A DNA stretch of 7,314 nt. Origin: PNKC01 sp039917655 (GTDB lineage Bacteria > Chloroflexota > Dehalococcoidia > Tepidiformales > Tepidiformaceae). A model generated the notes under the pieces. That model searched no databases. It saw nothing but the letters and a program-made list of their open reading frames with translations, and was not told the DNA's origin. Shown one piece after another: positions 1 to 5,418 of this stretch (the stretch's first letter is position 1; every line of letters begins with the position of its first letter). The DNA is taken from positions 1 through 7,314 of the forward strand of contig JBDSJC010000240.1 in NCBI GenBank assembly GCA_039917655.1, given 5' to 3'. A program made the translations under genes and the position numbers.

Positions 1-851
1 AGTTCGCGGAAGAGGTCCATCACGCGGTTCCGGTCGTAGTCCTTCACTCGGCAGTCTTCGAGGTGGAACTCGACCGGCAGATCGGTGTGGATGGTGACGA
101 GGTTCAGGTTCTCGAAGGCCCGCTCCCGTCCGTCGAGCAGTTTCTGCTTGACCGCGCCTTTGGTCAGTTCGATGTTTTCGTAGATCGCCGGGACGCCGCC
201 GAACTGGCGGATGAGGTCGGTAGCGGTTTTTTCGCCGATGCCCTTGATGCCCTCGACGTTGTCGCTCGTGTCACCCTTGAGCGCCTTGTAGTCGATCATG
301 AAGATCGGACTGAAGCCGTAGCGCTCGGCCGCTTTCGCCTCGTCGTACATGACGACATCTCGCTGGTAGGGGCGGAACATGAAAAGGTTGATGTTCGGGC
401 CGATCAGTTGCACGAGGTCGGTATCGAGGGTGACGATCCAGGTCTCGACGCCCTGTTCGGCGGCGCGGTTGGCGAGCGTGCCGGCGAGGTCGTCCGCCTC
501 ATACCCGGCCATCTCAAAGATTGGGATGTTGAAGGTTTCGAGCATCTCACGGACGCGCGCCATCTGCGGCAGCAGGTCTGGCGGAGTGGGCCGTCGAGTG
601 GCCTTGTAGGCGTCGCTCGCTTCGTGACGGAAGGTTTTCCCGCCCATGTCCCAGGCGGCAACGATGTGGGTGGGGTCCAGAATCTCGAGGACGTGGAGGA
701 GGGATTCGGCGTAGCCGTAGGTGGCGTAGGTGGGCTCGCCTTTGGAACTGACAAGCGGGTTGGGCACGGAGCCGAGCGCAAAGAAGGCGCGGAAGAGGAT
801 GCCGTGGGAATCGAGGATGACGAGACGAGGCTTACCAGCGGTTTTGGGCAC
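1..851 (-). CDS. polA: DNA polymerase I, N-terminal 5'-nuclease domain (partial)
   Basis: DNA polymerase I removes RNA primers and fills gaps in replication and repair. The 283 visible codons cover only the N-terminal 5'-3' exonuclease (FEN-like) domain; the rest lies beyond the left edge. The translation shows the metal-binding acidic residues of this family: D14 in LVILDSHG, D68, E118/D120/D121 in GYEADDLAG, D142 and D144 in VTLDTDLVQL, and D193/D196 in ALKGDTSDN. The helix-hairpin-helix GIKGIGEKTA follows at about residues 200-209. R75, Y82, K83 and R86 lie in the substrate-binding arch. The GTG at 851-849 is chosen because the family N-terminus follows at once and no in-frame alternative fits. 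No Shine-Dalgarno precedes it; a TATAAT box ends six bases upstream, suggesting a leaderless mRNA. It is divergent from the zinc-finger gene. A stand-alone 5' nuclease is possible but less likely, because the polymerase part is simply out of view. Confidence 0.9.
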   Translation of the reverse strand, partial: MPKTAGKPRLVILDSHGILFRAFFALGSVPNPLVSSKGEPTYATYGYAESLLHVLEILDPTHIVAAWDMGGKTFRHEASDAYKATRRPTPPDLLPQMARVREMLETFNIPIFEMAGYEADDLAGTLANRAAEQGVETWIVTLDTDLVQLIGPNINLFMFRPYQRDVVMYDEAKAAERYGFSPIFMIDYKALKGDTSDNVEGIKGIGEKTATDLIRQFGGVPAIYENIELTKGAVKQKLLDGRERAFENLNLVTIHTDLPVEFHLEDCRVKDYDRNRVMDLFRE

Positions 852-857
852 GAGGCG

Positions 858-863
858 ATTATA
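858..863 (-). promoter_or_regulatory. -10 box of polA, leaderless type
   Basis: On the minus strand an exact TATAAT is followed by six bases (CGCCTC) and then the GTG start. A sigma-70-type start site about seven bases after the box would fall on the start codon itself, giving an mRNA with no leader. No good -35 is seen; the nearest match is CCGACA at a short 15-base spacing. The same geometry recurs at dapF, which strengthens the call. Confidence 0.6.
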
Positions 864-881
864 CGAGCGGATGGCTGGTGT

Positions 882-905
882 CGGAGTACCGGAGTGACGG
901 AGTGG
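882..905 (+). repeat. Three-copy 8-bp tandem repeat
   Basis: Three consecutive octamers CGGAGTAC, CGGAGTGA and CGGAGTGG share the CGGAGT core, and CGACGGGG follows as a possible decayed fourth. They lie in the 136-bp divergent space between polA and the zinc-finger gene, 19 bases or more upstream of the polA -10 box. The function is unknown; they may be a slippage-generated simple repeat. Confidence 0.6.
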
Positions 906-987
906 CGACGGGGCGCTGTGTAGCAGTTACAGTTTACGAACCCAATAGGGATGAATGGTCGCCGGATTTCAGGCGGAGGTTAACCCT

Positions 988-1212
988 GTGACATGCGCTC
1001 TGTGTAAGGCGGACGAACTCTCTCCGGGGCTGACGACGGTGACGCTCCAGCGCGACCCGACGACGGTGGTAATCAAGGGTGTGCCCGCTGAGGTTTGCGG
1101 CGCCTGCGGTGAGTACTACCTCTCCGAGGATGTCTCACGGGCGGTGATGGCGTTGGGCGAGGGGGCGGTGGCTCGCGGGGCTGAGGTCGAGATCCTGCGC
1201 TTCGCTGCCTGA
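988..1212 (+). CDS. YgiT/MqsA-type zinc-ribbon protein
   Basis: This 74-residue protein has two CxxC knuckles, C3/C6 (TCALC) and C37/C40 (VCGACGE), which would bind one zinc ion. The linker reads TTVTLQRD and ends in VVIKGVPAEVC, the typical pattern of YgiT-type zinc fingers such as the N-terminal domain of the MqsA antitoxin. The C-terminal 34 residues (YYLSEDVS...VEILRFAA) match the usual tail of the short family members, which lack the DNA-binding HTH of full MqsA. The GTG at 988 is preferred over the in-frame ATG at 955, because a GGAGG at 975-979 sits eight bases upstream and homologues begin just before the first CxxC. Such genes usually follow a small toxin-like gene (DUF4258 or RelE-like). 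Here the preceding 136 bp are too short and show no such frame, so it looks like an orphan. An antitoxin role is therefore unproven. Confidence 0.8.
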   Translation: MTCALCKADELSPGLTTVTLQRDPTTVVIKGVPAEVCGACGEYYLSEDVSRAVMALGEGAVARGAEVEILRFAA

Positions 1213-1234
1213 GGGCGCGGGCGGGGTCGAACTC

Positions 1235-1240
1235 TACAAT
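1235..1240 (+). promoter_or_regulatory. Upstream TACAAT box before dapF
   Basis: This TACAAT lies 34 bases upstream of an identical hexamer at 1269-1274. It could be a second -10 box giving a short-leader dapF transcript starting near 1247, or a chance match. No convincing -35 is seen. Confidence 0.25.
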
Positions 1241-1268
1241 GCCGCGCAAGCGCCGCCTGCCATCCTGC

Positions 1269-1274
1269 TACAAT
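1269..1274 (+). promoter_or_regulatory. -10 box of dapF, leaderless type
   Basis: TACAAT is followed by six bases (CTCCCC) and then the dapF ATG, exactly the spacing seen at polA on the other strand. Transcription would begin at or next to the A of the start codon. No Shine-Dalgarno is present in the short gap, which agrees with leaderless initiation. Confidence 0.55.
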
Positions 1275-1280
1275 CTCCCC

Positions 1281-2120
1281 ATGCACGTGACGAAGATGCA
1301 CGGCCTCGGAAATGACTACATTTACGTGATCCCCGAGCGCGAAATGGATTGGCCGGATGTCGCCCGGCGGGTGAGCGAGCGCCACTTCGGCATCGGCAGC
1401 GACGGGCTTATCCTCGCGCTGAAGTCAGACGTGGCGGACATGAAGATGCGGATGTTTAACGCGGACGGTTCGGAGGCGGAAATGTGCGGCAACGGCATCC
1501 GCTGCGTCGCCAAGTTCGCGGTCGAAGAGGGCCTCGTTTCGAGCGGCAAGGACGTCGTGACGGTGGAGACCCTGGCCGGGATAAAGACGCTTCAGCTCTT
1601 TCGTGATGGCGGCGTGATCACCGGCGCGCGCGTGGATATGGGCGCACCAAGTTTCGACCCGGCGGCGCTGCCAGCCAACGTCGAAGGGCCAGGCCCCGTG
1701 TTCGACCTGCCGCTGACCGTGGACGGCATCGATCTCAAGCTGACTCTGGTGTCAGTGGGCAACCCGCACGCGATTCACTACATCGACTCGGACCCCGCGG
1801 GCTTCCCGCTCGAACGCATCGGGCCGTTGGTAGAGAACCACCCGCTGTTCCCGCGGCGGACGAACTTCCAGGTGGTGCAGGTGCTGGATCGCGGGCATGT
1901 GAAGCACCATGTGTGGGAGCGCGGTTCAGGCATCACCCTGGCCTCGGGCACGAGCGCTACCGCCGTGGCGGCGGCTTCGCGTCTGCGCGGCTTCACTGGC
2001 GACCGGATTGTGGATTCGCTGCCCGGCGGTGATTTGACGCTGGAGTGGGACGGCGTTGGGTCTGTGTTCATGAGCGGCCCGGCGACCCGCGTGATGGATG
2101 GCGAGTGGCTCGAAGGCTAG
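1281..2120 (+). CDS. dapF: Diaminopimelate epimerase
   Basis: DapF interconverts LL- and meso-diaminopimelate in the cytoplasm, the penultimate step to lysine and the source of meso-DAP for peptidoglycan. The 279-residue length is normal. Family marks in order are TKMHGLGNDYIYV at residues 4-16, GIGSDGLI at 37-44, FNADGSEAEMCGNGIRC at 59-75 with the first catalytic cysteine C69, SVGNPHAI at 158-165, NFQVV near 195, and ERGSGITLASGTSATA at 213-228. In the last motif most homologues have ACGTG, whose cysteine is the second catalytic base. Here residue 222 is serine (codon TCG at 1944-1946), with no cysteine nearby. The ATG at 1281 is chosen over the in-frame ATG at 1239 because the family N-terminus starts there and a -10 box lies six bases upstream. 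Identity as a DapF-family protein is secure; full two-base activity is less so. Confidence 0.93.
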   Translation: MHVTKMHGLGNDYIYVIPEREMDWPDVARRVSERHFGIGSDGLILALKSDVADMKMRMFNADGSEAEMCGNGIRCVAKFAVEEGLVSSGKDVVTVETLAGIKTLQLFRDGGVITGARVDMGAPSFDPAALPANVEGPGPVFDLPLTVDGIDLKLTLVSVGNPHAIHYIDSDPAGFPLERIGPLVENHPLFPRRTNFQVVQVLDRGHVKHHVWERGSGITLASGTSATAVAAASRLRGFTGDRIVDSLPGGDLTLEWDGVGSVFMSGPATRVMDGEWLEG

Positions 2121-2125
2121 GGCCA

Positions 2126-2224
2126 AAGTGCTCACCTCAAGCAAATGGCCGGTTGATAGCGGCCCGACTGGACTGTCGTCCCGGGTAGGATTCTGCTCTC
2201 GGCATTGGCGAGAGAGAGGAGATT
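2126..2224 (+). repeat. Interspersed intergenic element, copy A
   Basis: The element starts six bases after the dapF stop. It shares three ordered blocks with 5053-5112: AAGTGCTCACC (2126-2136, identical in both), GTAGGATTCTGCTCT (2185-2199), and GAGAG-rich sequence ending in GAGATT (to 2224). Copy A carries about 43 extra bases between the first and second blocks. GGGTAG (2183-2188) can pair with CTGCTC (2193-2198), and CTCTCG (2196-2201) pairs perfectly with CGAGAG (2209-2214). These two stems overlap and would be mutually exclusive. It could be a non-coding RNA, a 3' UTR element or a decayed mobile repeat. Confidence 0.5.
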
Positions 2225-2273
2225 GGCGGGCTCAACACCGGCTGATCTCGCGCCGCCCTTCTCCTCGAAGTAT

Positions 2274-2279
2274 TAGAAT
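2274..2279 (+). promoter_or_regulatory. Putative -10 box of the LLM oxidoreductase gene
   Basis: TAGAAT lies 29 bases upstream of the ATG at 2309 and would start transcription near 2286, leaving a leader of about 23 bases that contains the GAGG ribosome-binding site at 2298-2301. No clear -35 is seen. Confidence 0.4.
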
Positions 2280-2308
2280 CTCCGCACTCCCAAGCGTGAG
2301 GCGCGTTG

Positions 2309-3202
2309 ATGAAGGTTGGATTGCACATTCCCCAGGTGGGGCCGTTCGCGAAGCCCGAGGTGATCGCGCCGTTTGCGAAGGCGGCTGACGAGGCGGGGTT
2401 CGATAGCCTCTGGGTGTTCGACCATGTGGTCCTACAGAAGGATCAAGAGTCGCAGTACCCGTATTCGGTCGATGGCAAGATGGGCTTCCCCCCGGCCATG
2501 GATTTCCTTGAGCCGCTGACGCTGCTCACCTACCTCTCGGGCATCACCTCGAAGGTGCAGCTTGGGACGAGTGTGCTGGTGTTGCCGATGCGCCACCCGG
2601 TGCTGCACGCCAAGATCCTGGCGACCATGGACCACCTTTCGAACGGGCGCGTCATCCTCGGTGCGGGCGTGGGCTGGTGGAAGCAGGAGTTCGAGGTGCT
2701 GGGCGTCCCGTTCGAAAAGCGCGGCAAGCGGATGGACGAATGCATCGAGCTGATGCAGGCGCTGTGGCGCGACGACTGGGTGACGTATCGCGGCGAGTTC
2801 TATGAGTGCGTGGATTGGACCTGCAACCCGAAGCCCGCCAATGGCCACATCCCCTTGTGGCTGGGGGGCGAAAGCCGCCAACAGATGGAGCGCGTGGGCA
2901 AATACGCCGACGGTTGGCACGCCACAACGAAGAGCCTGCCGACATTGCGCGACGACTTTCGAGTGGCGGAGGACGCCGCGAGCAAGGCTGGTCGAGACCC
3001 TGGCGAACTAGTGTTGACGCTGGAGGGGGCGGGGGTGATCGGCACACAGCGGATGGCCGAGACGGCGGAGCGATTGGCGGAGATCGCCGAGAAGGGTGTC
3101 AGCCACGCGATCTGCGTTGTTAACCCCAAGGAGAACGCCGGTGCGCCCGAGATCTTGCGCCAGTTTGGGGCGGAGCATCTGGGGGCGTTGCAGGGGGTCT
3201 GA
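2309..3202 (+). CDS. Luciferase-like (LLM class) oxidoreductase, probably F420-dependent
   Basis: This 297-residue protein belongs to the bacterial luciferase-like TIM-barrel superfamily, which uses FMN or coenzyme F420 in the cytoplasm for hydride transfer or monooxygenation. Visible marks are the first strand MKVGLHIPQVGPF (1-13), AADEAGFDSLWVFDHV (25-40), VQLGTSVLVLPMRHP (83-97), the signature MDHLSNGRVILGAGVGWW (107-124), KPANGHIPLWLGG (175-187), and RVGKYADGWHA (195-205). The length and the GAGVGWW block resemble F420-dependent LLM enzymes of the TIGR03619 type more than alkanal luciferases. The ATG at 2309 is preferred to the overlapping TTG at 2306, because GAGG at 2298-2301 is seven bases upstream and the family begins MKVG. 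The substrate cannot be told. It stands alone, with a repeat before it and the iron-box region after it. Cofactor choice is inferred from the family only. Confidence 0.87.
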   Translation: MKVGLHIPQVGPFAKPEVIAPFAKAADEAGFDSLWVFDHVVLQKDQESQYPYSVDGKMGFPPAMDFLEPLTLLTYLSGITSKVQLGTSVLVLPMRHPVLHAKILATMDHLSNGRVILGAGVGWWKQEFEVLGVPFEKRGKRMDECIELMQALWRDDWVTYRGEFYECVDWTCNPKPANGHIPLWLGGESRQQMERVGKYADGWHATTKSLPTLRDDFRVAEDAASKAGRDPGELVLTLEGAGVIGTQRMAETAERLAEIAEKGVSHAICVVNPKENAGAPEILRQFGAEHLGALQGV

Positions 3203-3313
3203 GGCCCGGAGGCCCCGAGGACTGAGGCCGATGGCTCCCACGAGCGCGCAGTCTCGAGAGTTCAAGTCCTTAGTTGCTGATGGCTCTAGATGGTTTGGTT
3301 GACTTCTTTTGAT

Positions 3314-3331
3314 TATTAGGGCATCCTAATA
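3314..3331 (+). promoter_or_regulatory. Candidate DtxR/IdeR-type iron box upstream of the iron permease
   Basis: TATTAGGGCATCCTAATA is a perfect inverted repeat with seven-base arms around GCAT. Its TTAGG-N4-CCTAA core has the same half-site sequence and spacing as the left part of the IdeR/DtxR consensus (TTAGGTTAGCCTAA...). It lies 25 bases before the GTG of the FTR1-type permease gene. A -35-like TTGACT sits at 3299-3304, so the dyad would overlap the core promoter and a bound repressor would block polymerase. The A/T-rich arms stand out in a GC-rich context. The regulator itself is not in the window, and the family assignment is by motif only. Confidence 0.6.
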
Positions 3332-3356
3332 GCGAAGTCTGACAGGAGGCCGGTGC

Positions 3357-4217
3357 GTGGCCTTTTCGTTCCTCGTTACGCTGCGCGAAGGCGTGGAGAT
3401 GGCGCTCATTGTGGCGATCCTCCTCGGCTATCTGCGGTCGGTGGGCCAGAAGCAGCATTTTCGCGAGATCTGGATCGGCGTTGGCGTCGCGGCGGTCATC
3501 TGTATCGCCATCGGCATTGGCCTGGAGGTGGCGTCGCAAGAACTGGACAAGCGCGTCGTCGAGGCGTTCGAGGGCTTCGCGATGATCTTCGCCGTGATTG
3601 TGTTGACGGGCATGGCGTTCTGGATGCGCCGCCAGGCGGGCGGCATCTCTTCGGAACTCCGGTCGCACGTAGATTCGGCGCTGAACAAGGGATCGATAAC
3701 CGCCCTCGTGCTCCTGGCCGCCACCTCTATCGGCCGCGAAGGGTTGGAGACGGTGCTCTTCCTGTTCGCGGGTTCCACAACAGGCACTTCGGGCGCGGAG
3801 TACCTGCTGGGCGGCGCCCTCGGCTTCGGCATGGCGGCGTTCATCGGCGTTGGCATCTACCACGGCACTTCGCGCATCCCGCTCAAGCCGTTCTTCATGG
3901 CCTCGGGGATCGTGGTTATCGTGCTGGCGGCGGGGTTGCTCGCGAACTCGGTGGTGAAGCTGTACGAAGCGGCGCTGATTACGAATCTCGGTGGACGGCC
4001 GTGGGACACCGAGAACTTCATCTCCATCACATCCACTTTCGGCAAGTTCTTGGCCACTCTGCTGGGCTACGATTCCGCGCCATCGTTCACCCAGATCGGG
4101 CTCTACTGGGGCTACCTGCTGGTGGCGCTGGCGGTGTTTATTTTCATGCCAATTAGGCGGCCTTCGCCGGCAAAGCCCGTGGGGACGCCGCGGCTTTCGG
4201 AACCGCCTCCGGCCTAG
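3357..4217 (+). CDS. efeU: FTR1/EfeU-family iron permease
   Basis: This is a 286-residue integral membrane protein of the oxidase-dependent iron transporter (FTR1/EfeU) family, which carries iron across the cytoplasmic membrane. Two REGxE iron-binding motifs are present: R10-E11-G12-V13-E14 in helix 1, and R127-E128-G129-L130-E131 in helix 4. A further acidic motif EAFEG lies at residues 69-73. About seven hydrophobic segments can be drawn (roughly 4-27, 37-58, 70-90, 113-137, 146-169, 178-199 and 246-265), the usual number. The C-terminal tail (267-286) is proline-rich. GTG at 3357 is chosen because AGGAGG at 3344-3349 is seven bases upstream and the first REGxE follows at the expected place. 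The gene lies 47 bases before a cupredoxin lipoprotein gene, and an iron-box-like dyad precedes it, so iron-repressed co-transcription is likely. The symbol is by family; true orthology to E. coli efeU is not shown. Confidence 0.9.
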   Translation: MAFSFLVTLREGVEMALIVAILLGYLRSVGQKQHFREIWIGVGVAAVICIAIGIGLEVASQELDKRVVEAFEGFAMIFAVIVLTGMAFWMRRQAGGISSELRSHVDSALNKGSITALVLLAATSIGREGLETVLFLFAGSTTGTSGAEYLLGGALGFGMAAFIGVGIYHGTSRIPLKPFFMASGIVVIVLAAGLLANSVVKLYEAALITNLGGRPWDTENFISITSTFGKFLATLLGYDSAPSFTQIGLYWGYLLVALAVFIFMPIRRPSPAKPVGTPRLSEPPPA

Positions 4218-4264
4218 CCACTTCAATCCATCCCGTTCATTGGTCTAACTTCTGGAGGCTCACC

Positions 4265-5014
4265 GTGTCCCATTTTCGAACCTTGTCTGTAGTCCTTGCG
4301 GCATCCGTGCTCGCTTCTCTGGCCGCCGCTTGCGGAGGGGACGGTGGGCCGCGGAGGATCATCGCCATCACCCAGACCGACGACGGTTGCACCCCCGCGA
4401 GCATCGAACTGACCACTGGCGAGAAGGTGAAGTTCGAAGTGAAGAACGACGGGAAGAAGGATCGCGAAGTGGAGGGCATCGACGGCACGAAGCTGGAAGA
4501 GGTGCTCGTCCCCTCAGGCCGTACCCGAAGCCTCGACTACACGGCGCCTGGCGCCGCCGGCGCTGGCAAGATCAAGTGCTACATCCCGGGCGGCAACACC
4601 ACGATCATCGACCTCGCGATCTCAGGTGCGGCGAAGCTCGATGGTGAGGGAGTGCACACCACGGACAACAGCCTGAAAACCACCAAACCAGCACAGGACA
4701 CCGTGAACGTCAAACTCGTCAGTTTCAAGGTCGACACCGACAAGCTTTCCGTCGCGAAGGGCGCAACGAAATTCGTAGCCATCAACGCGAGCAAGACGGA
4801 TATGCACGAACTGGCAGTGCTGCGCGTGAAGGACGACAGTTCGTACGAAAACACAGGCGAGATCGAGGACATCGCCGCGGAGAAGTCGGGCGAAATCACG
4901 CTGGACCTGCCAGCGGGCAGGTATGTGCTCGCCTGCCTCATTGTCCCCGGCGAAGCAGGCAGCAAAGAGGACCACTTCAAGTCGGGGATGAAGCTGGATT
5001 TCGAAGTGAAGTAG
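4265..5014 (+). CDS. Two-domain cupredoxin lipoprotein, EfeO-like N-terminal domain
   Basis: This 249-residue exported protein probably partners the upstream permease at the outer face of the membrane. A hydrophobic signal (7-22) ends in SLAAAC, with C23 the likely lipidated cysteine; alanine at -3 makes the lipobox slightly weak. Domain 1 (about 31-120) reads like the cupredoxin-like domain of EfeO: DGCTPASIELTTGE with C42, REVEGIDGT with E68 and E70, and IKCYIPGG with C105. Domain 2 (about 147-249) is plastocyanin-like, with H181 (MHELAVL), C224 (YVLACLIVPGE), H237 (EDHF) and M242 (SGM), the ligand set of a type 1 copper site. A Thr/Lys-rich linker joins them. The M75 peptidase-like domain of classical EfeO is absent. 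GTG at 4265 follows GGAGG (4254-4258) by six bases. Acting as a metal-handling or electron-accepting partner for iron uptake is inference from context. Confidence 0.82.
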   Translation: MSHFRTLSVVLAASVLASLAAACGGDGGPRRIIAITQTDDGCTPASIELTTGEKVKFEVKNDGKKDREVEGIDGTKLEEVLVPSGRTRSLDYTAPGAAGAGKIKCYIPGGNTTIIDLAISGAAKLDGEGVHTTDNSLKTTKPAQDTVNVKLVSFKVDTDKLSVAKGATKFVAINASKTDMHELAVLRVKDDSSYENTGEIEDIAAEKSGEITLDLPAGRYVLACLIVPGEAGSKEDHFKSGMKLDFEVK

Positions 5015-5052
5015 GGCTGGTGGACATACAAGGGGGGTGACGGTCAGCGCGC

Positions 5053-5112
5053 AAGTGCTCACCCCCAAGTAGGAATTTCTGCTCTGTCACGGCGTTGAGG
5101 AGAGACGAGATT
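5053..5112 (+). repeat. Interspersed intergenic element, copy B
   Basis: The element starts 38 bases after the cupredoxin gene and is the compact form of the one after dapF. It has AAGTGCTCACCCCCAAG, then GTAGGAATTTCTGCTCT, then GAGGAGAGACGAGATT, in the same order and strand as copy A but without the 43-base insert. AGTAG (5069-5073 region) can still pair with CTGCT (5079-5083) using one G-U pair, and CTCT (5082-5085) with AGAG (5101-5104), although loops and flanks have changed. Both copies sit just downstream of a plus-strand gene. Confidence 0.5.
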
Positions 5113-5418
5113 CGATGGTGGCCGAATTGCGCGAGTGGGCGGGGGTGGGCTGGGCCTGATGGTCCGATTGGGGCCTCAAACCGCGTCATACCGGCCACTC
5201 CCCCTGAGCGATTCAGTTACCGGTCTCAGGGCCGGTGCACTGAGCGCTGAGCGCGCCCAAAGCGCCAGCCAACGTTCGGAGATTCCGTATTTTTCGTCCT
5301 TTAGCTCCTCAGTGCCGCGACTCCCACTCAGTCCCCACTCCGGCAGCCGGGCCGGTGACATCCCCAGCGGGACGCGGCACACTACCGGCACCAACGTGAT
5401 GAAACGGAAGCAGACCAG
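5113..5418 (+). other. Gene-free spacer with an imperfect hairpin
   Basis: With copy B this completes a gap of about 400 bases between the cupredoxin and crotonase genes. No frame here has a start, ribosome-binding site and family pattern together. A nested dyad is visible: ACCGG (5190-5194) with CCGGT (5232-5236), and CCCTGAG (5202-5208) with CTCAGGG (5225-5231), around a 16-base loop. CTGAGCGCTGAGCGC (about 5240-5254) is a short tandem duplication. No U-tract follows the hairpin, so it is not a textbook terminator. Confidence 0.4.
5378..5383 (+). promoter_or_regulatory. Possible -10 box of the crotonase gene
   Basis: CACACT is followed after a few bases by CCAAC. The arrangement resembles TACACT...CCCAAC upstream of the alpha/beta hydrolase gene. 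The match to the -10 consensus is weak, and only the resemblance to the second site supports it. Confidence 0.2.

Noticed and set aside
63..923. 286-codon open frame on the plus strand opposite polA
   Set aside because: It is antisense to a clear 5'-nuclease domain, has no family pattern or ribosome-binding site, and is a by-product of GC-rich codon use.
955..987. Longer zinc-finger protein from the ATG at 955
   Set aside because: There is no ribosome-binding site before 955, while GGAGG is correctly spaced before the GTG at 988, which is next to the first CxxC as in the family.
1239..1280. Longer dapF reading from the ATG at 1239
   Set aside because: The extra 14 residues (PRKRRLPSCYNLP) are not typical of the family, and the stretch contains the -10 box that fits a start at 1281.
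3203..3298. GGCC-rich stretch after the LLM gene as a terminator
   Set aside because: Short GAGGCC repeats can pair in several weak ways, but there is no single stable stem followed by T residues.
3270..4226. 318-codon minus-strand frame opposite the permease gene
   Set aside because: The product is very rich in Arg, His and Glu with no domain, while the plus strand encodes a seven-helix FTR1 protein with both REGxE motifs.
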